64,000 nt of DNA from the NCBI GenBank assembly GCA_905183005.1, contig CAJJDO010000001.1, positions 916,278 through 980,277 of the forward strand, given 5' to 3'. Source of the stretch: Paramecium pentaurelia. Lineage: Eukaryota > Ciliophora > Oligohymenophorea > Peniculida > Parameciidae. The notes below the pieces were generated by a model that was not told the DNA's origin, ran no database searches, and saw nothing but the letters and a program-made list of their open reading frames with translations. This document shows, piece after piece, positions 26,186 to 38,263 of the stretch. Position numbers and translations under genes: made by a program. Position 1 is the stretch's first letter; every line of letters starts with the position of its first letter.

Positions 26186-27339
26186 ATGGATTTCAGTTAT
26201 CTTAAGCCTCCTAAATAAGCAATGCAATTAAAACATTCAGGTATCTAAAATATTTAATTAGATGAATATATTAAATATTAAGTGGAAGGTAAATTAAAAA
26301 GAAATGTGTTTTATAATGTTGAATTTGAAGATATTGAAGAAGAAATGATATAAAAATTAGAGGATCTGATTAAAAAAAGAAAAGTTTAATTACCAGAATA
26401 ATGGGATAAATAAACTACATTAAAGTTTTGTTATTCTGGCAATTTTGATATTGAGATGGCTTTTTAAACTTTAATAAATTATTTGAAATGGAAATAGAAT
26501 CCAGATTATCAATAATTAACATCAGCAGGAGAAGATATCTTAGTAATATTATTAATTTTATTTTGAGAAAAAAGGAGTAGTCTTTAGTTTGGGAAGAGAC
26601 AAACAATTTAGACCATTAATTTTTATATAGGTTTCTAAAATAAGTACAAATATTGTAAAATATTTATTAAAATAATAGGAATAATTACCACCAATACTTA
26701 ATGCTATGTGTGTGTTATTAAATTATATATAAAAATTTATGTTAATACCTTACTATGTAGAAAAATGGAGAATTATTGTAGATTTGAATGATATCAGTTT
26801 GTTTAGATTGCCACATCAAGTAAAATTGAATTATATGTTATTACAGATAATTAAATAAATTATAGATGTTACTTAATCAAACTACACAGCTTCACTAGAA
26901 TAATTGCATCTACTTAATCCACCTTTTATTTTAGTGGCAGCTTGGAAATTAGTTGAAAGTATAATTTCTAAATGATAATTTTATAGAACTGATGCATCCT
27001 GAAACTGCAAAAAAGATACAATTTTGTAAAGACCCAAGTTATCTTTAAGAATATATTAATGAAGATTAATTGATGTTAAAATATAAAGGAACATTACCAA
27101 ATATAACTTGTTTATGGTAATTTCATTAAATTAACTAAAGGCCAATAATTAATACTTATAAAGGTATGGCAGAAAGCATTCATATGTAATTGGCTGACAG
27201 TGCATAAAAAAACTATATGGGAGAAAGTGCATATATGAGTATGTTAGAATCATAATACTATACAATTTTAACTTAGAAAGAAATAGAAATAAGTAAACCT
27301 TAAATAAAAGGTTAATGTTGCTCATGTAACATTATGTGA
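26186..27339 (+). CDS. SEC14-like (CRAL-TRIO) lipid-binding protein with CaaX end
   Basis: ATG 26186 (MDFSYLKPPKQAMQLKHSG). An N-terminal helical segment is followed by the CRAL-TRIO lipid-binding fold: RDKQFRPLIFIQVSKIS, KWRIIVDLNDISLFRLP, NYTASLEQLHLLNPPFILVA, WKLVE..., then TAKKIQFCKDPSYLQEYI and LMLKYKGTLPN, the usual end of the lobe. Two introns are forced: 26543-26567 (25 nt, ending TGAG) and 26959-26986 (28 nt). The C-terminus is KGQCCSCNIM then TGA 27337-27339; CNIM is a good farnesylation CaaX box with nearby cysteines. SEC14 proteins exchange phosphoinositides and other lipids; prenylation would tether this one to a membrane, which is inferred from the last residues only. Confidence 0.88.
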
Positions 27340-27543
27340 TAATTAATCGATTTTATATTATATTAATAATATAAACTTTTTGTATTAAAAAAAGAAACAT
27401 AAAATAAATTTAGTAAAAATTTGAAATTATGGATTTTCATAGAATACCAAGATAACTTAATATCTTAATTATTATTATATCTAAAGAAGTTTACTTGAAT
27501 TCAATTTTAATGTTTATATTTTGTATTTAAATTCAATCATACA

Positions 27544-29283
27544 TCAATACATTAAAGCAATTAATACAAGAATTAGAATTTTTATATGACTAGAATCACT
27601 ACTTTCTTCTAAATAGTCGCAAAATCCTCCTCTCAACTCATAACCATCTTTACATTCTGTGCAAGCATTATACGAAGAACAAGAAGCACAATTCTAATTA
27701 CATAAATAAAATAATTACTCCTGGACATCCTATACAATAATTGATATTGTCATTGAGATAATACCCAGAAGGACAAGAATCAACACATTCAGTTCCTTTT
27801 CTAATTTTTGTGCAATTTTCTAATTCACAACCTTATCCATAATAATTTCCATAACAAGTACATAGACCTTTCATACAAAAACCTCGTTTGTTGCATTAAT
27901 TTGGACATTCATCCTTATTTTTACAAAACTATTCAAAATTCTCTGGACAAGTAATACTACCACTCATTCCTTCAAGAGTTTTAACTCCACCTGAAGAACA
28001 ATCTATTGATTATCCATTCACCTTTATAGTAAATTTGCCATCACAACTGTATTCATAACAGCTAAAATCTTAAGGAGTACCGTTTGTTGCTGCAAAGCCA
28101 CCAATAACACACATACTTTGATAGCCAAAATCTTAAAAAGTGGCTCCATTATCGGCATATCCAATAGAATTAGCATTTCTACAATCCAAATTAGGATCTA
28201 TCTAATAATATTTACAAGAATTAGATAGATCATCACTAGAACAAACACCAATACCATTATGAGTAATAGCACATCCTGTACTTCCTTCATCACTACAAAA
28301 TTCTGGAAATTCGGATTCACACATTTAATCATAAAAACTACATCCTTGTCCTTCTCCCCATGTTAATATATCAGGACTATATTCAGCTAATCTATAATAT
28401 CCAGTATCTTATAATAATTGAAAAGTGAAGTCAGTTAAAACAAAATCACTTACCATATCATTTCCTGTCATCATTTCATTGTAGAATAATGTTCTTTCCC
28501 AATGAGATCCAGCTGTTCCATCTCCTCCTTCCTATTCCATAGGTACTCCTGTAATATCTTCACATCCAAAATGTTTTCTTGCAAATGCCACAACTCTAGG
28601 GGTTATGATTTTCACAACATCATCCTCTTATACCATGCCTCCATCTGGATATACTTCACCTGTTACAGAATCATAAAATTTATTAAAAAGATCCTCTACA
28701 AATCCAAGTCCATGTATAATTTCATGGACTGCTGTTGCTAATTATGATTCAAATCCAGCATTAGTTAGTGTACTTACTTCACTATATGCCATATTCCATC
28801 CTATGGCACCAAATATTGGTCTTTAAGTCTTATCATCAAAAATAATTGGAGCACAAAAGGCTAATGTACTATCATTACTATCATCCATTGTAGTCACAAA
28901 AAAAACCTATAAAAATAAATAAAATTTGTTACAAGGTCAGCATCATACTCTACAGATAACAACTCATTACCCATTTCAAAAAATTCCTAAAATTAGGTTG
29001 GTGCATCTTAAGGTAATTATATTTTATCTGAACTTCTTCTTATCAAAAGGTATTTTGACAAAAAGGTACCAGATATTGAGAAAATCTTATCCAAAAATTC
29101 TTTAGTTTCAACATCAGCATCTGTTACATATTCAAATTTTATTCTTAAGGGTTCCCAAGTACCTGATATGTCAATTGGAGATTCATCTAATTTTCTTTTT
29201 GTATTTTAGTTCAATTTCCTTGATTTTGGTAAAGCAGTGATTAAGGATAGGCAAATTAGCAGAAGAAGTGTTGATTTGTTCAT
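27544..29283 (-). CDS. Leishmanolysin-like zinc metalloprotease (peptidase M8)
   Basis: Signal peptide MNKSTLLLLICLSLITA at ATG 29281-29283. The zinc site HEIIHGLGF (H-E-x-x-H) lies in LATAVHEIIHGLGFVEDLF, and the third zinc His plus Met turn fit SHWERTLFYNEMMTG. A cysteine-rich C-terminal region includes EGF-like CNKRGFCMKGLCTCYGNYYG. Two introns are forced: 28907-28932 (26 nt) and 27694-27718 (25 nt). The protein ends in a hydrophobic stretch (HIKILILVLIALMY) before TGA 27544-27546, as in GPI-anchored GP63. It is expected at the cell surface or secreted, degrading proteins. It is a paralogue of the gene at 57639-61422 and appears catalytically complete. Confidence 0.93.
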
Positions 29284-29883
29284 TCGTTTAATATTTTTAA
29301 AAGTTATTTATTAATATCATTCATTAAGTTTTTGCATATTAAAACTTGAAATATATTACTTAACAACATATAATTTGAAATATTAAATACTATTATAAAA
29401 CAAGAATATTTACATATAGATTTTTCAAAAATCTAATTAAATTGATAACAGCAGTTTAGTGTACAGGAAGAGATATAGCATAATCTTTTTACAAATGCAT
29501 CAAGATATGGAGAAAGATTTTTTAATTAATAATTTTAATGGTCTTTTTATGTAACTAAATTAATAAAATTATGTTATCCAAAATTATTGAGTATTAATTT
29601 TAAGTTAGTATATCTCTTAAAAATAGTTCAAATATTTGATTTTAATAGACCATAACTAATAAAATTACTCATTTTTATTTATATTGTTATTTATTTACTA
29701 TACTTACTAATTCATAAATAATCGCTCTTAGGTTTAAGTATTTTGAAAATTAAGTTATTTATTGACTCTCTAAAAATAAAGAGTTCAAATATTTTACTAA
29801 ATCTTGGAGAATATAAAATCTTCATAATATGATAACATAATAATATTAGAGCATCTATATTTTTTTATATTATTTTATATGAT
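29284..29883. other. Intergenic, AT-rich
   Basis: About 600 bases between the start of the M8 protease gene and the stop of the ubiquitin-like/LRR gene, both minus. I see no reliable coding frame or structured RNA. Confidence 0.45.
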
Positions 29884-31424
29884 TCATTAATCAAATTATT
29901 TATATTCTTTTTCAAATTACCAATCAACAACATCTATTCTTGATAAATAATCCTGTTCTTATTTTTAATCACTAAATTAATTTTGAATACAAGTCGAAAG
30001 AACTAAAATTAGTATAAGATAATTTACATTCTCCTTTAGCAATTGTATCTAAAAATACTAAGTTTTTCATGTTATTAAATATATCCTTTCTAATCATTAT
30101 ACTCTCTTATTCAGTTATATCTTTATAATTTCCAGCAATTGATAATTGAATTAGTTTCTTAAATAAATAGAATTCTGCCAATAATGATTAATCTGAGAAA
30201 TCTAGTTGATTTTAAATTATAGATAAGGATAATAGTTTATCTTAGTAAAATTTTAAGTTGATTAGTTCAGAATTGTGAATAAAATTGTAATCCAATGTTA
30301 ATCGCTTTAATGATTCAATTTTTGGAATATATTACAAAGACACAATATTGCAATTATTCAAACCTAAGTATATTAATGATTATAATCTATGATAATGAAA
30401 ATAAAATACGATGATATTTAGATACAAAAGTTATTATCCATGATGAAATTACAGTTTTCTAAGATTAATTCAAAAATTGATGTAGAATTATTGATTTCTA
30501 TAATTTTAGTAATTGTAAAAGCAGAATCTTCATATTCTGGTCTCTAGTGTTAATGATGACATTTGAAAAGAATCTAGGCTTTTTGTTTATGCATAATATA
30601 AAATAATACCAACCATTTTTTAAAAATATAATCACAAAAAAGCTTGTATTATCTAACTTATTTATTTTTAGTACTGTTCCTGAAGTAATATTATAATTTC
30701 CTAATTAATTTTGATCTATTAACTCTCTACCATTCAAATATAATCTGCAACTATTTTCTTTCGCTACCTCTAATATTTTCTATTTAATTTCAAGAACAGT
30801 TGAAGTACTTTATGTTTAAATTAAAAAATCTTTAGGGAGTTTACTACTACGTATCCTCACCTAAATATTCTTAAAGATTACTTTCAAAGAAGATGATTCA
30901 AAATCTAAAACCAAAAGTTCATTATTCCAAGAAATTGGTTTATTTATAATAAATACTGGAACTTAAAATACTTGTTCTTGATAAATAATAATATTTATAC
31001 TATCTGAAATTAATAATTGAATTGAATTGCTAATCAGTTTTAATTTGCATAATGTCAATATGGCAATAGAAGATTCTACATTTTAAAGTTGAGACATACT
31101 TTAATCATCTTATGATAAAGCTTTGTGTATGTTTTACCAATATATTGAATCTTTATAACTATCTTTATATGACTTCATTACTCTACCCCAAAATTAATTT
31201 TGCATCATTTCCCATTCTTTTTTTGATAAATTAGTTGTATATTGATTAGTAAGTCTAATTCCAATACCAGTATATTAATTTTCAATTAATGTAAAATATT
31301 TGGAATATTTCTAATTCACATTGGCAGGATTTTTAATATCCAATAAATGTAAATATTACTAATCTATTTAGTATAATTATGTACATCTTCTTAATGATTC
31401 AAACCTTTACTCTTATTTGAACAT
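29884..31424 (-). CDS. Ubiquitin-like domain plus leucine-rich repeat protein
   Basis: The start taken is ATG 31422-31424 (MFKQEQRFESLRRCTQLY), because the nearby MGVC frame runs into TGA. The first ~250 residues are a domain I do not recognise, with conserved-looking KYFTLIENQYTGIGIRL and KKEWEMMQNQFWGRVM. A ubiquitin-like fold follows (KDFLIQTQSTSTVLEIKQKI, then CRLYLNGRELIDQNQLGNYN). The C-terminal part has leucine-rich repeats (SLIYLGLNNCNIVSLQYIP, SLKRLTLDYNFI, LIQLSIAGN), capped by FNNMKNLVFLDTIAKGE. Introns: 30643-30674 (32 nt), 30387-30409 (23 nt), 30003-30027 (25 nt). Stop TGA 29884-29886. This UBL-LRR order resembles tubulin-folding cofactor E in reverse outline but lacks a CAP-Gly domain; the function is unknown. 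Confidence 0.75.
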
Positions 31425-31470
31425 ACTCCCATTTTTAATAATATTTATACATATAATGGATTAATTTATT

Positions 31471-32754
31471 TCAAAAGGCTTCATTATCATCATCTAAATT
31501 TTCAATTCCATCATCTTCTTCCTCTTCTTCTTCATCTTCATCTAGTCCTTCATCTAAATCATCAATATCATCTCCTTCTCCAACATCATCATCCATTTAT
31601 TATCTATTGAACCCACCTTATTAATTTCTCATAAAATCATTATTACGTTTCTCCTTATTACTTGATTATAATCGAGAATCTCCTCCCAATTAATCTAACT
31701 AATCATCATTTCCATCATCATCTCCTCTTATTTCATTCATTTCTGCATCTTTAATTACTTCTTCTACTCTTTTGAGATTTTAATTCTTCTTCTTTTATTC
31801 CATTTCAGCCTACTTATTTTGTACATCTAAAACATGTTCTAAATACACAAGATTTCTAAATTTCTCTACATAAATCTAAATAATTAAAAATCCTATTACT
31901 TAATATAATTTTTCTAATTCATATTCTTATCTATCATATTCTTCTTAATAAGCTGGCTTAACACTTGTCATACCCTTTAATCTTTTCTCTGCTTATTCTA
32001 ATTCTTTTGTTTTTCTCTTTATTTTTTCCTCTAATTATTTTTGTTCCCTCTCTAAATTACCCACATATTTAGACATCTCTGAAATATTTTACTCTTATTA
32101 TTTCAATATTGTTTATATGCATTTTTATATGTAAGATTATTCAGATTATGAATTTCCACCTCTGGAAACATTTGATAAAAATTGTAATGCTTTTTCCTAT
32201 AGATTATCAAAATATTCTTACTCTTGCTGCTTTCACTTCATCTTCTTTTCCTAATTAATCATATAATCTTGTGGCAAGATCAGTAATTTCTTGAGCCAAT
32301 AACTTATGACTCTTTATATTACTTAATTTAGATGGGAGGGACTTTCAATACTCATAGATATATTTACAAAATCATGAATCTCTTCTTCATCAGCAGGTGG
32401 AGACACTTAAGCTTTATATAAGAATGTTGAAATTTTCAAAATTTCTTAAACTGCATAAACATCTGCCATATACAATCTCTTTGGGTTTATCTTAATCCTT
32501 GCCTTACTAACAAATAGAGTTGTTATTTGCTTAATAAATTCTACTCTATGTCTCTGACTTTTTAATATCATATTTACTTCCTCATCAATATTATCAGAAA
32601 TATCTGATATTGGATCATACTTTTAAGCTAGCCAAAAAAGAATATCAGCTACAAGCTCAAAATTAGGTCTTCTAAAGTTTTCCATTGAAATTATCCTATG
32701 ATAACCCAAAGCTCTCATTTATTCACAGAAGTTACGAAGTTCTCTATATGACAT
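31471..32754 (-). CDS. IFT38: Intraflagellar transport protein IFT38 (CLUAP1/DYF-3)
   Basis: ATG 32752-32754 opens with MSYRELRNFCEQMRALGYHR, then ISMENFRRPNFELVADILFW and RIKINPKRLYMADVYAVQEI, the diagnostic N-terminal calponin-homology-like domain of CLUAP1. A coiled coil follows, including LKGMTSVKPAYQEEYDRQEY and KFRNLVYLEHVLD, then an acidic tail (DDVGEGDDIDDLDEG) ending EAF-TGA (31471-31473). Introns: 32342-32367 (26 nt), 32197-32221 (25 nt), 31876-31899 (24 nt). IFT38 belongs to the IFT-B peripheral complex and is needed to build cilia. Length (~400 aa) is normal. Its stop lies only 46 bases from the start of the UBL-LRR gene on the same strand. Confidence 0.95.
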
Positions 32755-33275
32755 AAAATTATTATAATTATTTAATTTTTACTACAATCTATCTTATTAC
32801 AAAAACTAATTCATTTGAAATTTAAGTATTTCCAATATGCTTAAAAATTATGAATTACTAGTTTATTAATATTAATATCAATCTATTTAATGAAAGCGAA
32901 TAGAAAAAATTTTATACATCATCTTATGTTTTATCGAAAATGTAAGTCTTATTTCTAAAATTAAGTTTGATAAAGTGTTAGTTATGCTTATAGAATTTTG
33001 GATCAAATAATTAATATATAATTTCTTAATAATCCCCTTAAAACTTTAAAATTGGTATTTTTATAATAATCAGTAAGTTGACAATTGAGTTTCAATTAGT
33101 TATGTATCAAGAATTAATTAAAGTAAACAATTAAAATTGAATGAAAATATGTTTAAGATTCAAAAGAATATATTGAATTCAATTATGTGAATGATTACAT
33201 AGTATTAAATTATTTATTAATTATATAACAGACATTATATATAAATTTATATTAAATAATCGAGAACATTTTCTA
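32755..33275. other. Intergenic between divergent genes
   Basis: About 520 AT-rich bases between divergent starts of IFT38 (minus) and the ankyrin gene (plus); presumably two promoters. No motif or ORF stands out. Confidence 0.5.
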
Positions 33276-35343
33276 ATGGATTAAGACAAAGATCTTCTCA
33301 CTTAATCATTAATTTTTAATATTGCCAATAATAAATAAAAAGAGCAAGAAATCTTTTCCTTCGTAATTGATGGAAAATTGACTTCATTAGAGAATTGGAT
33401 GCATTAATTCAATAATGTCGAGGAAATAATAAATTCAAAAGATTCAGAAGGTAAAACACCATTATTTTATGCATGGTATTTAATTATTATATATAGTTAT
33501 TATAACTTCAAAAATATAGTCATGTATTTACTTGTGAAAGGAGCAGATCCATTTCTAACATCTAAATCAGGGTTTAATGTATTTCATGTTTGTGCTTAAA
33601 GAGGTCATTTTGAATGTCTTTAAATACTCTTTTAAATGTTTAGACATAGATAAAATATATTGAAATGGGAAGAATTAAAAATAACAATGAAAAAGTATTA
33701 ATTTAAAAAATCTGACTCATAAAAAGGATAATTAATTAATGCAGATAAACATTTAAAATAAGTTCAATAAAGATTCTAATAATTTTAAACAATTGTTAGT
33801 GAATAATATTAATAATTTTTAGATTAAAATCTATAATATTTTAATAGAGTGAATGCTACTATTGATTAATTTTAAAGAAATCCAATACATTATGGCAGTT
33901 TATCTAAATATACTAAATGTTTTTAATGTATTAAATAATTGGCATAATTTGATTTTGAATCTTAAGGATGGGATTTATTTTATGATATATTTATGGAAAT
34001 ATAATTATTAGTGTAAACTTCAGATAATAAGATTGATCCAAGATAATATAAAAATTATCGTGAAATGATATGTAATTTCTTAAATTAATAACTTCTTTAA
34101 TAAAAACAAACTAATTTTATGTCTAATATTAAGAAACTATAAAAAGAAATTGTTAATTAATAAGATAGAGATGGATATGTAATATTAATTATAATTTAAG
34201 ACACCTATGCATTTAGCCTCTTTTGCAGGGGATTTTGCAGCTATTCAATTTATGTTATAATTGGGAGCAGATCCAAAAATCAAATGCAAACGAAAAATTA
34301 GAACTCCTTTGGAATATGCATCAAATGATTCTGTAAGAAAATATTTAATGGATCTCAATAATGCAGTAAAAGAAGGAGATGATAAGAGTTTTACATTATT
34401 AGTAAATTGTGGATAAAGAGTTAATGGAAAATCAACAATTTATGGAATAACTCCTGTTCATAAGGCTATTGAATAAACTCATAAATCATCTAATAAAACT
34501 ATGTTAAACAAAGTTTTAGAAATGGATGCTGATGTAAATGTTATAGACACAAATGGATGGACTCCATTACATCATGCTGCTTTTTATGGGGAATTATGGG
34601 CCATAAGTACTTTAATAGAAAGAGGAGCTTATCAATAAATATCATCTAATAAAGGATACTATCCAATACATGTAGCAGCTCTAAATAATTAAGCTATGGC
34701 TGTTTAATTATTAATAGAGAAAGGAGTGGCTAATTAAGAAAGTTTTATCGATTTTTAGGATAATCAAAATTGCACTCCTATGCATTTAGCAGCCAAAAAA
34801 GGTCATGATTAAGTTGTCAAAGTGTTATTTGAATCAGGAGCAAATATATATTCAGTTGATAAAAGAGATTGGACTCCTTTGCATTATGCATCATTTTATT
34901 AAAATAGAAATGTTGTTCATTTATTAAGTAGGTATGATGCTGACGAAGATCGATATTGTGCAATGAGAACAAGTAAAGGATAAACAGCTGATTAGATGAC
35001 TACTGATTCTGAAGTCAAGTTTGCATTTAAGAGTTTTATTTAATTTTAAATTTAGCATTATGGAGTGCTGCTAGAGATGGAGACTTAGATACAGTTAGAA
35101 AGTTAGTGACATTAAATCATCCAATAAATGAATAAAGTTATGGAAATAAATTTACACCTTTGATATTAGCTACAAGAGGGAGTCATTTTCTTATTGTAAA
35201 GTATTTATTATCAGAAAATGCCGATAAAACACTCAAAGATAAATGTATTATAATATTTTAATATAGATGGCAATAGCGCTTTGGATTATGCAGAAAAATA
35301 GGCTAATTAAAAGATAAAAGAATTATTATAATAATAATAATGA
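33276..35343 (+). CDS. Ankyrin-repeat protein (~660 aa)
   Basis: ATG 33276 (MDQDKDLLTQSLIF). Ankyrin repeats are plain: GKTPLFYAW, FNVFHVCAQRGHFECLQ, then after a Q-rich helical middle section TPMHLASFAGDFAAIQFMLQ, GWTPLHHAAFYGELWAISTL, GYYPIHVAALNNQAMAVQLL, CTPMHLAAKKGHDQVVKVLF, DWTPLHYASFYQNRNVVHLL, WSAARDGDLDTVRKLV, KFTPLILATRGSHFLIVKYL. Four introns are forced: 33476-33496 (21 nt), 34179-34200 (22 nt), 35033-35055 (23 nt), 35245-35266 (22 nt). It ends LLQQQQ-TGA (35341-35343). No enzymatic domain is fused, so it is probably a scaffold or binding protein. Partners cannot be told. Confidence 0.9.
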
Positions 35344-36175
35344 TTTAATAATTCAATATTTTATAATTATATTTAAGTGGTTATTTTTAGATATTATTAT
35401 TCTAAAAGATAATTAGTTTTATTAATTAGAATAAATTAAATATATCTTATATTTTTAATTTTAGTTTCAAATCCATATAACCATGATTAATTTAATAATA
35501 GTTAAATTGCTAATTGATATCAATATAACAAACATTATCACAAAAAGTTCTTATATATGATAATCTTCTTTGGCTTTAATTATGATAAAAGCAAATTTTA
35601 ATAATTTCATCAATTCTATCTAAATTTTCAATATTATATATTTCATTAAAAAATGAAAAATTTAATCACAATTAATAGAATTTCCCATCAAATATAATTA
35701 ATTTTCTATAAAAATAATTCAATGAAATTTATTAATATTCTATGTTAGAGTTTGTTGATCAATAATTAGATCTGAAGGTTAAAATTTTATTTTTCAATAA
35801 TAATTTTTTGAGAATTTTGAAATAAAATAAAATAGAAAAAAGATCTCCTCTTAACATATTTCTATTTATATAATTTAATCAACTTTTTCTGATTCTTAAG
35901 ATTATAATTTTATGTTGAGATAATTAAATATAATTATAATTTAATACGGGTTATTGAATAAGGCTTCTATAAATGATACTGCTCATAGGGGTCATTATAA
36001 ATAGTAACAAAATTTGATATTTTAAATTACTTAAATATTTTTAACATTTTTACCTTTATGCTTTTTAATTGTCAAGGATTCTTGATTGCAAATGATTAAT
36101 CTAAACACTAAGTTTCCCTGAATGCATCTCCATTAGGGTTAACCATAAAAGTAAAAACCAAATCAACTTAAATAG
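35344..36175. other. Intergenic with weak minus-strand coding traces
   Basis: About 830 bases between two plus-strand genes. On the minus strand there are fragments with some coding character (for example NLDRIDEIIKICFYHNQSQR, and a short ORF ending near 35466), but no frame with a convincing start, stop and introns. I treat it as intergenic or an old relic; the right part should hold the kinase promoter. Confidence 0.35.
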
Positions 36176-37510
36176 ATGACAAGTACAGATTCTTAAATAG
36201 CTTTCATCCCGCGTGGGACTATTGACAGTATACTAACATGGTTTCGCTCTATTAACGAAGGTATATTTAATTACTAATTTTAAGTCAACAAAACAGGAAC
36301 AATGGATTTAGAAAGCATAGACCGAAACATTAAGGTTACTATAGACATTGAATTATGGAATTTACAGAATTTAGAGCGTCTTCTCCGTGGTAAAGTACTG
36401 TTCAAAAGAAGGCCTTGTTTTAAAAGAATCAATAGTATTGCCAATAATATTTGTACCAGATGATTTTTATGCTAGTTTTATTATAGATAGAAGGAACTAA
36501 TAACTATATGGTCGAGAAGATGGCATACTTTCCGCATATTTCTAGCGACAATTCAAATTTTACACGTTTCGTATATTAAAAACACTTATAATCACAAGGA
36601 ATAAATAAAGTAGGAGTAAATGATTCTTAACAACCTAAGGGATCATCCTCATCCAAATATAATATAATTGGAGGAGATTTCATGTGATGATAATTCTTTA
36701 TCAATACTACTTGAATTCTGTCCTGGTGGTGACTTTCTTAAGTATTTAAACCAAAATAACCACAATATCAACCATTAATTGGTGATGAAAAAATTATTAA
36801 ACGGTATATATAAATAAAATCATTATATTAGTTGTTTAACACCTTCATTCATTGGATATATTGCATCGAGATATTAAACTTTAAAATGTATTATTAAGAA
36901 TACCTAATGATGTCAGCAGTCTTGTGTTAGCAGATTTTGGATTGGCTTGTCATAAGTCTTAGATTTCTTATTATAATACAAGGTATAATGATATAATATT
37001 TATATCATTAGATGTGGAACACCTGGTTACACAGCTCCTGAGGTTTTCACATAAAACATATATGATACTAAGGCTGACATATTTAGTTGTGGTGTAATGT
37101 TCTTTAATTTGTAATTTATTTATTAAATTTATAGATTAACATTGAAGAATCCTTTTGGGTCTTCTAAAAACCCATAAACATTGCTTTTAAAAAATATAGC
37201 TGTTGACTATGATTTGACTCACTTAGATCTTATTAAAACAAAAAATCCTTTGGCTTGTGATTTAGTTTTACAGATGCTTTAAAAGGATCCTAAATTAAGA
37301 CCTTCTGCTATGTAATGCTTATAGCATCCATTTTTTAATTAAGTGATTTTTGAATAAAAAGATGATTCTACTTTAGACAATATTTAGTAAACCATTAAAA
37401 TTACATTTAAGATTTAACAATCCTATCCATCAAGCAGTGAAAGTAAACTAAACTAAGCCTCACCAAATGCCATAGTTTAAATGATTACTTCTCAATAATT
37501 ATTCAAGTGA
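36176..37510 (+). CDS. Protein kinase, divergent N-lobe
   Basis: ATG 36176 (MTSTDSQIAFIPRGTIDS). Kinase landmarks: QEQMILNNLRDHPHPNIIQL (helix C to strand 4), LLEFCPGGDFLKYLNQ (hinge), HSLDILHRDIKLQNVLL (catalytic loop HRD), LADFGLACH (DFG), CGTPGYTAPEVF (activation segment to APE), DIFSCGVMFF and LRPSAMQCLQHPFF. Seven introns are needed: 36261-36284, 36390-36408 (19 nt), 36453-36486 (34 nt), 36571-36598, 36804-36831, 36983-37011, 37111-37134. I cannot point to a glycine loop or the strand-3 A-x-K lysine; the N-lobe is divergent or its splicing is not fully solved. Stop TGA 37508-37510. Likely a Ser/Thr kinase of the CAMK/ULK-like type common in ciliates. Confidence 0.82.
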
Positions 37511-38263
37511 TTAATTCTAATTTATGTATCAATCTAATCAAAATTATAACTAAATGATAATTATTAGATAAATAAAGATTTTAATTATCTTACTATTTAT
37601 AAAGAGTAAACTATTTTTTTTTTAATGTCCTATTAAGATTTAATAAATTAGAAAATGAATATGTTTATTTATCTAATCATAATTTTAAGAAGTTTGGCAG
37701 CTTGTTTATGAATTAGAATATATGAATTAAATTATGATAATAGTAAGAATATAATGAACTTAAAAAGAATTAAATTTGGTCTTCTTTTTTATAATTATTT
37801 TACTTTTATCATAGTTAAGTGAATAAAAGGATTGGATGATTTCTTTTGCTATAATCCTTCTAATAAGCAGAACCACATTGTAATCTCAAATAATTGCAAT
37901 TAATTTACATAACAATTAATAACATTGACAAAACTTAAAAAAGCCTCCTAATTTAAAATCATGTATAAAATAACTTCTGATTAGGTCAATTTCTAATTCA
38001 AGAATTTTATCCTATCATTATGCCAAAAATAATATATATTAAAATTAATTTTATACTATTTTAATATTATGTATTTACGTAATAAGTATATTATATTAGC
38101 ATTAGTTAGTTTATATATTTTATTTTCAAATTAAATAAATTAATAAATATTTTAAGTAAAAGATAACTGATTAAATATGAAAATTATTAAAAAAATAAAA
38201 TATTTTAAGCTCTTTAATTTGATAAAAGCATAAATATTAATTAAAGATATTATTTGAACTAAA
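37511..38263. other. Intergenic, possible minus-strand ORF
   Basis: About 750 bases. A minus-strand frame stays open from ~37962 to beyond 37500 (MILNQEAFLSFVNVINC...), but with TGA as the only stop in such AT-rich DNA a frame this long can arise by chance, and its residues look unstructured. Another frame has a short coding-like piece (LRLQCGSAYQKDYSKRN). No reliable gene is called. Confidence 0.3.

Noticed and set aside
31384..31432. An MGVC start for the ubiquitin-like/LRR gene, suggesting N-myristoylation and palmitoylation.
   Set aside because: That frame meets TGA shortly after and no intron repairs it. The ATG eight bases downstream gives a clean continuous frame.
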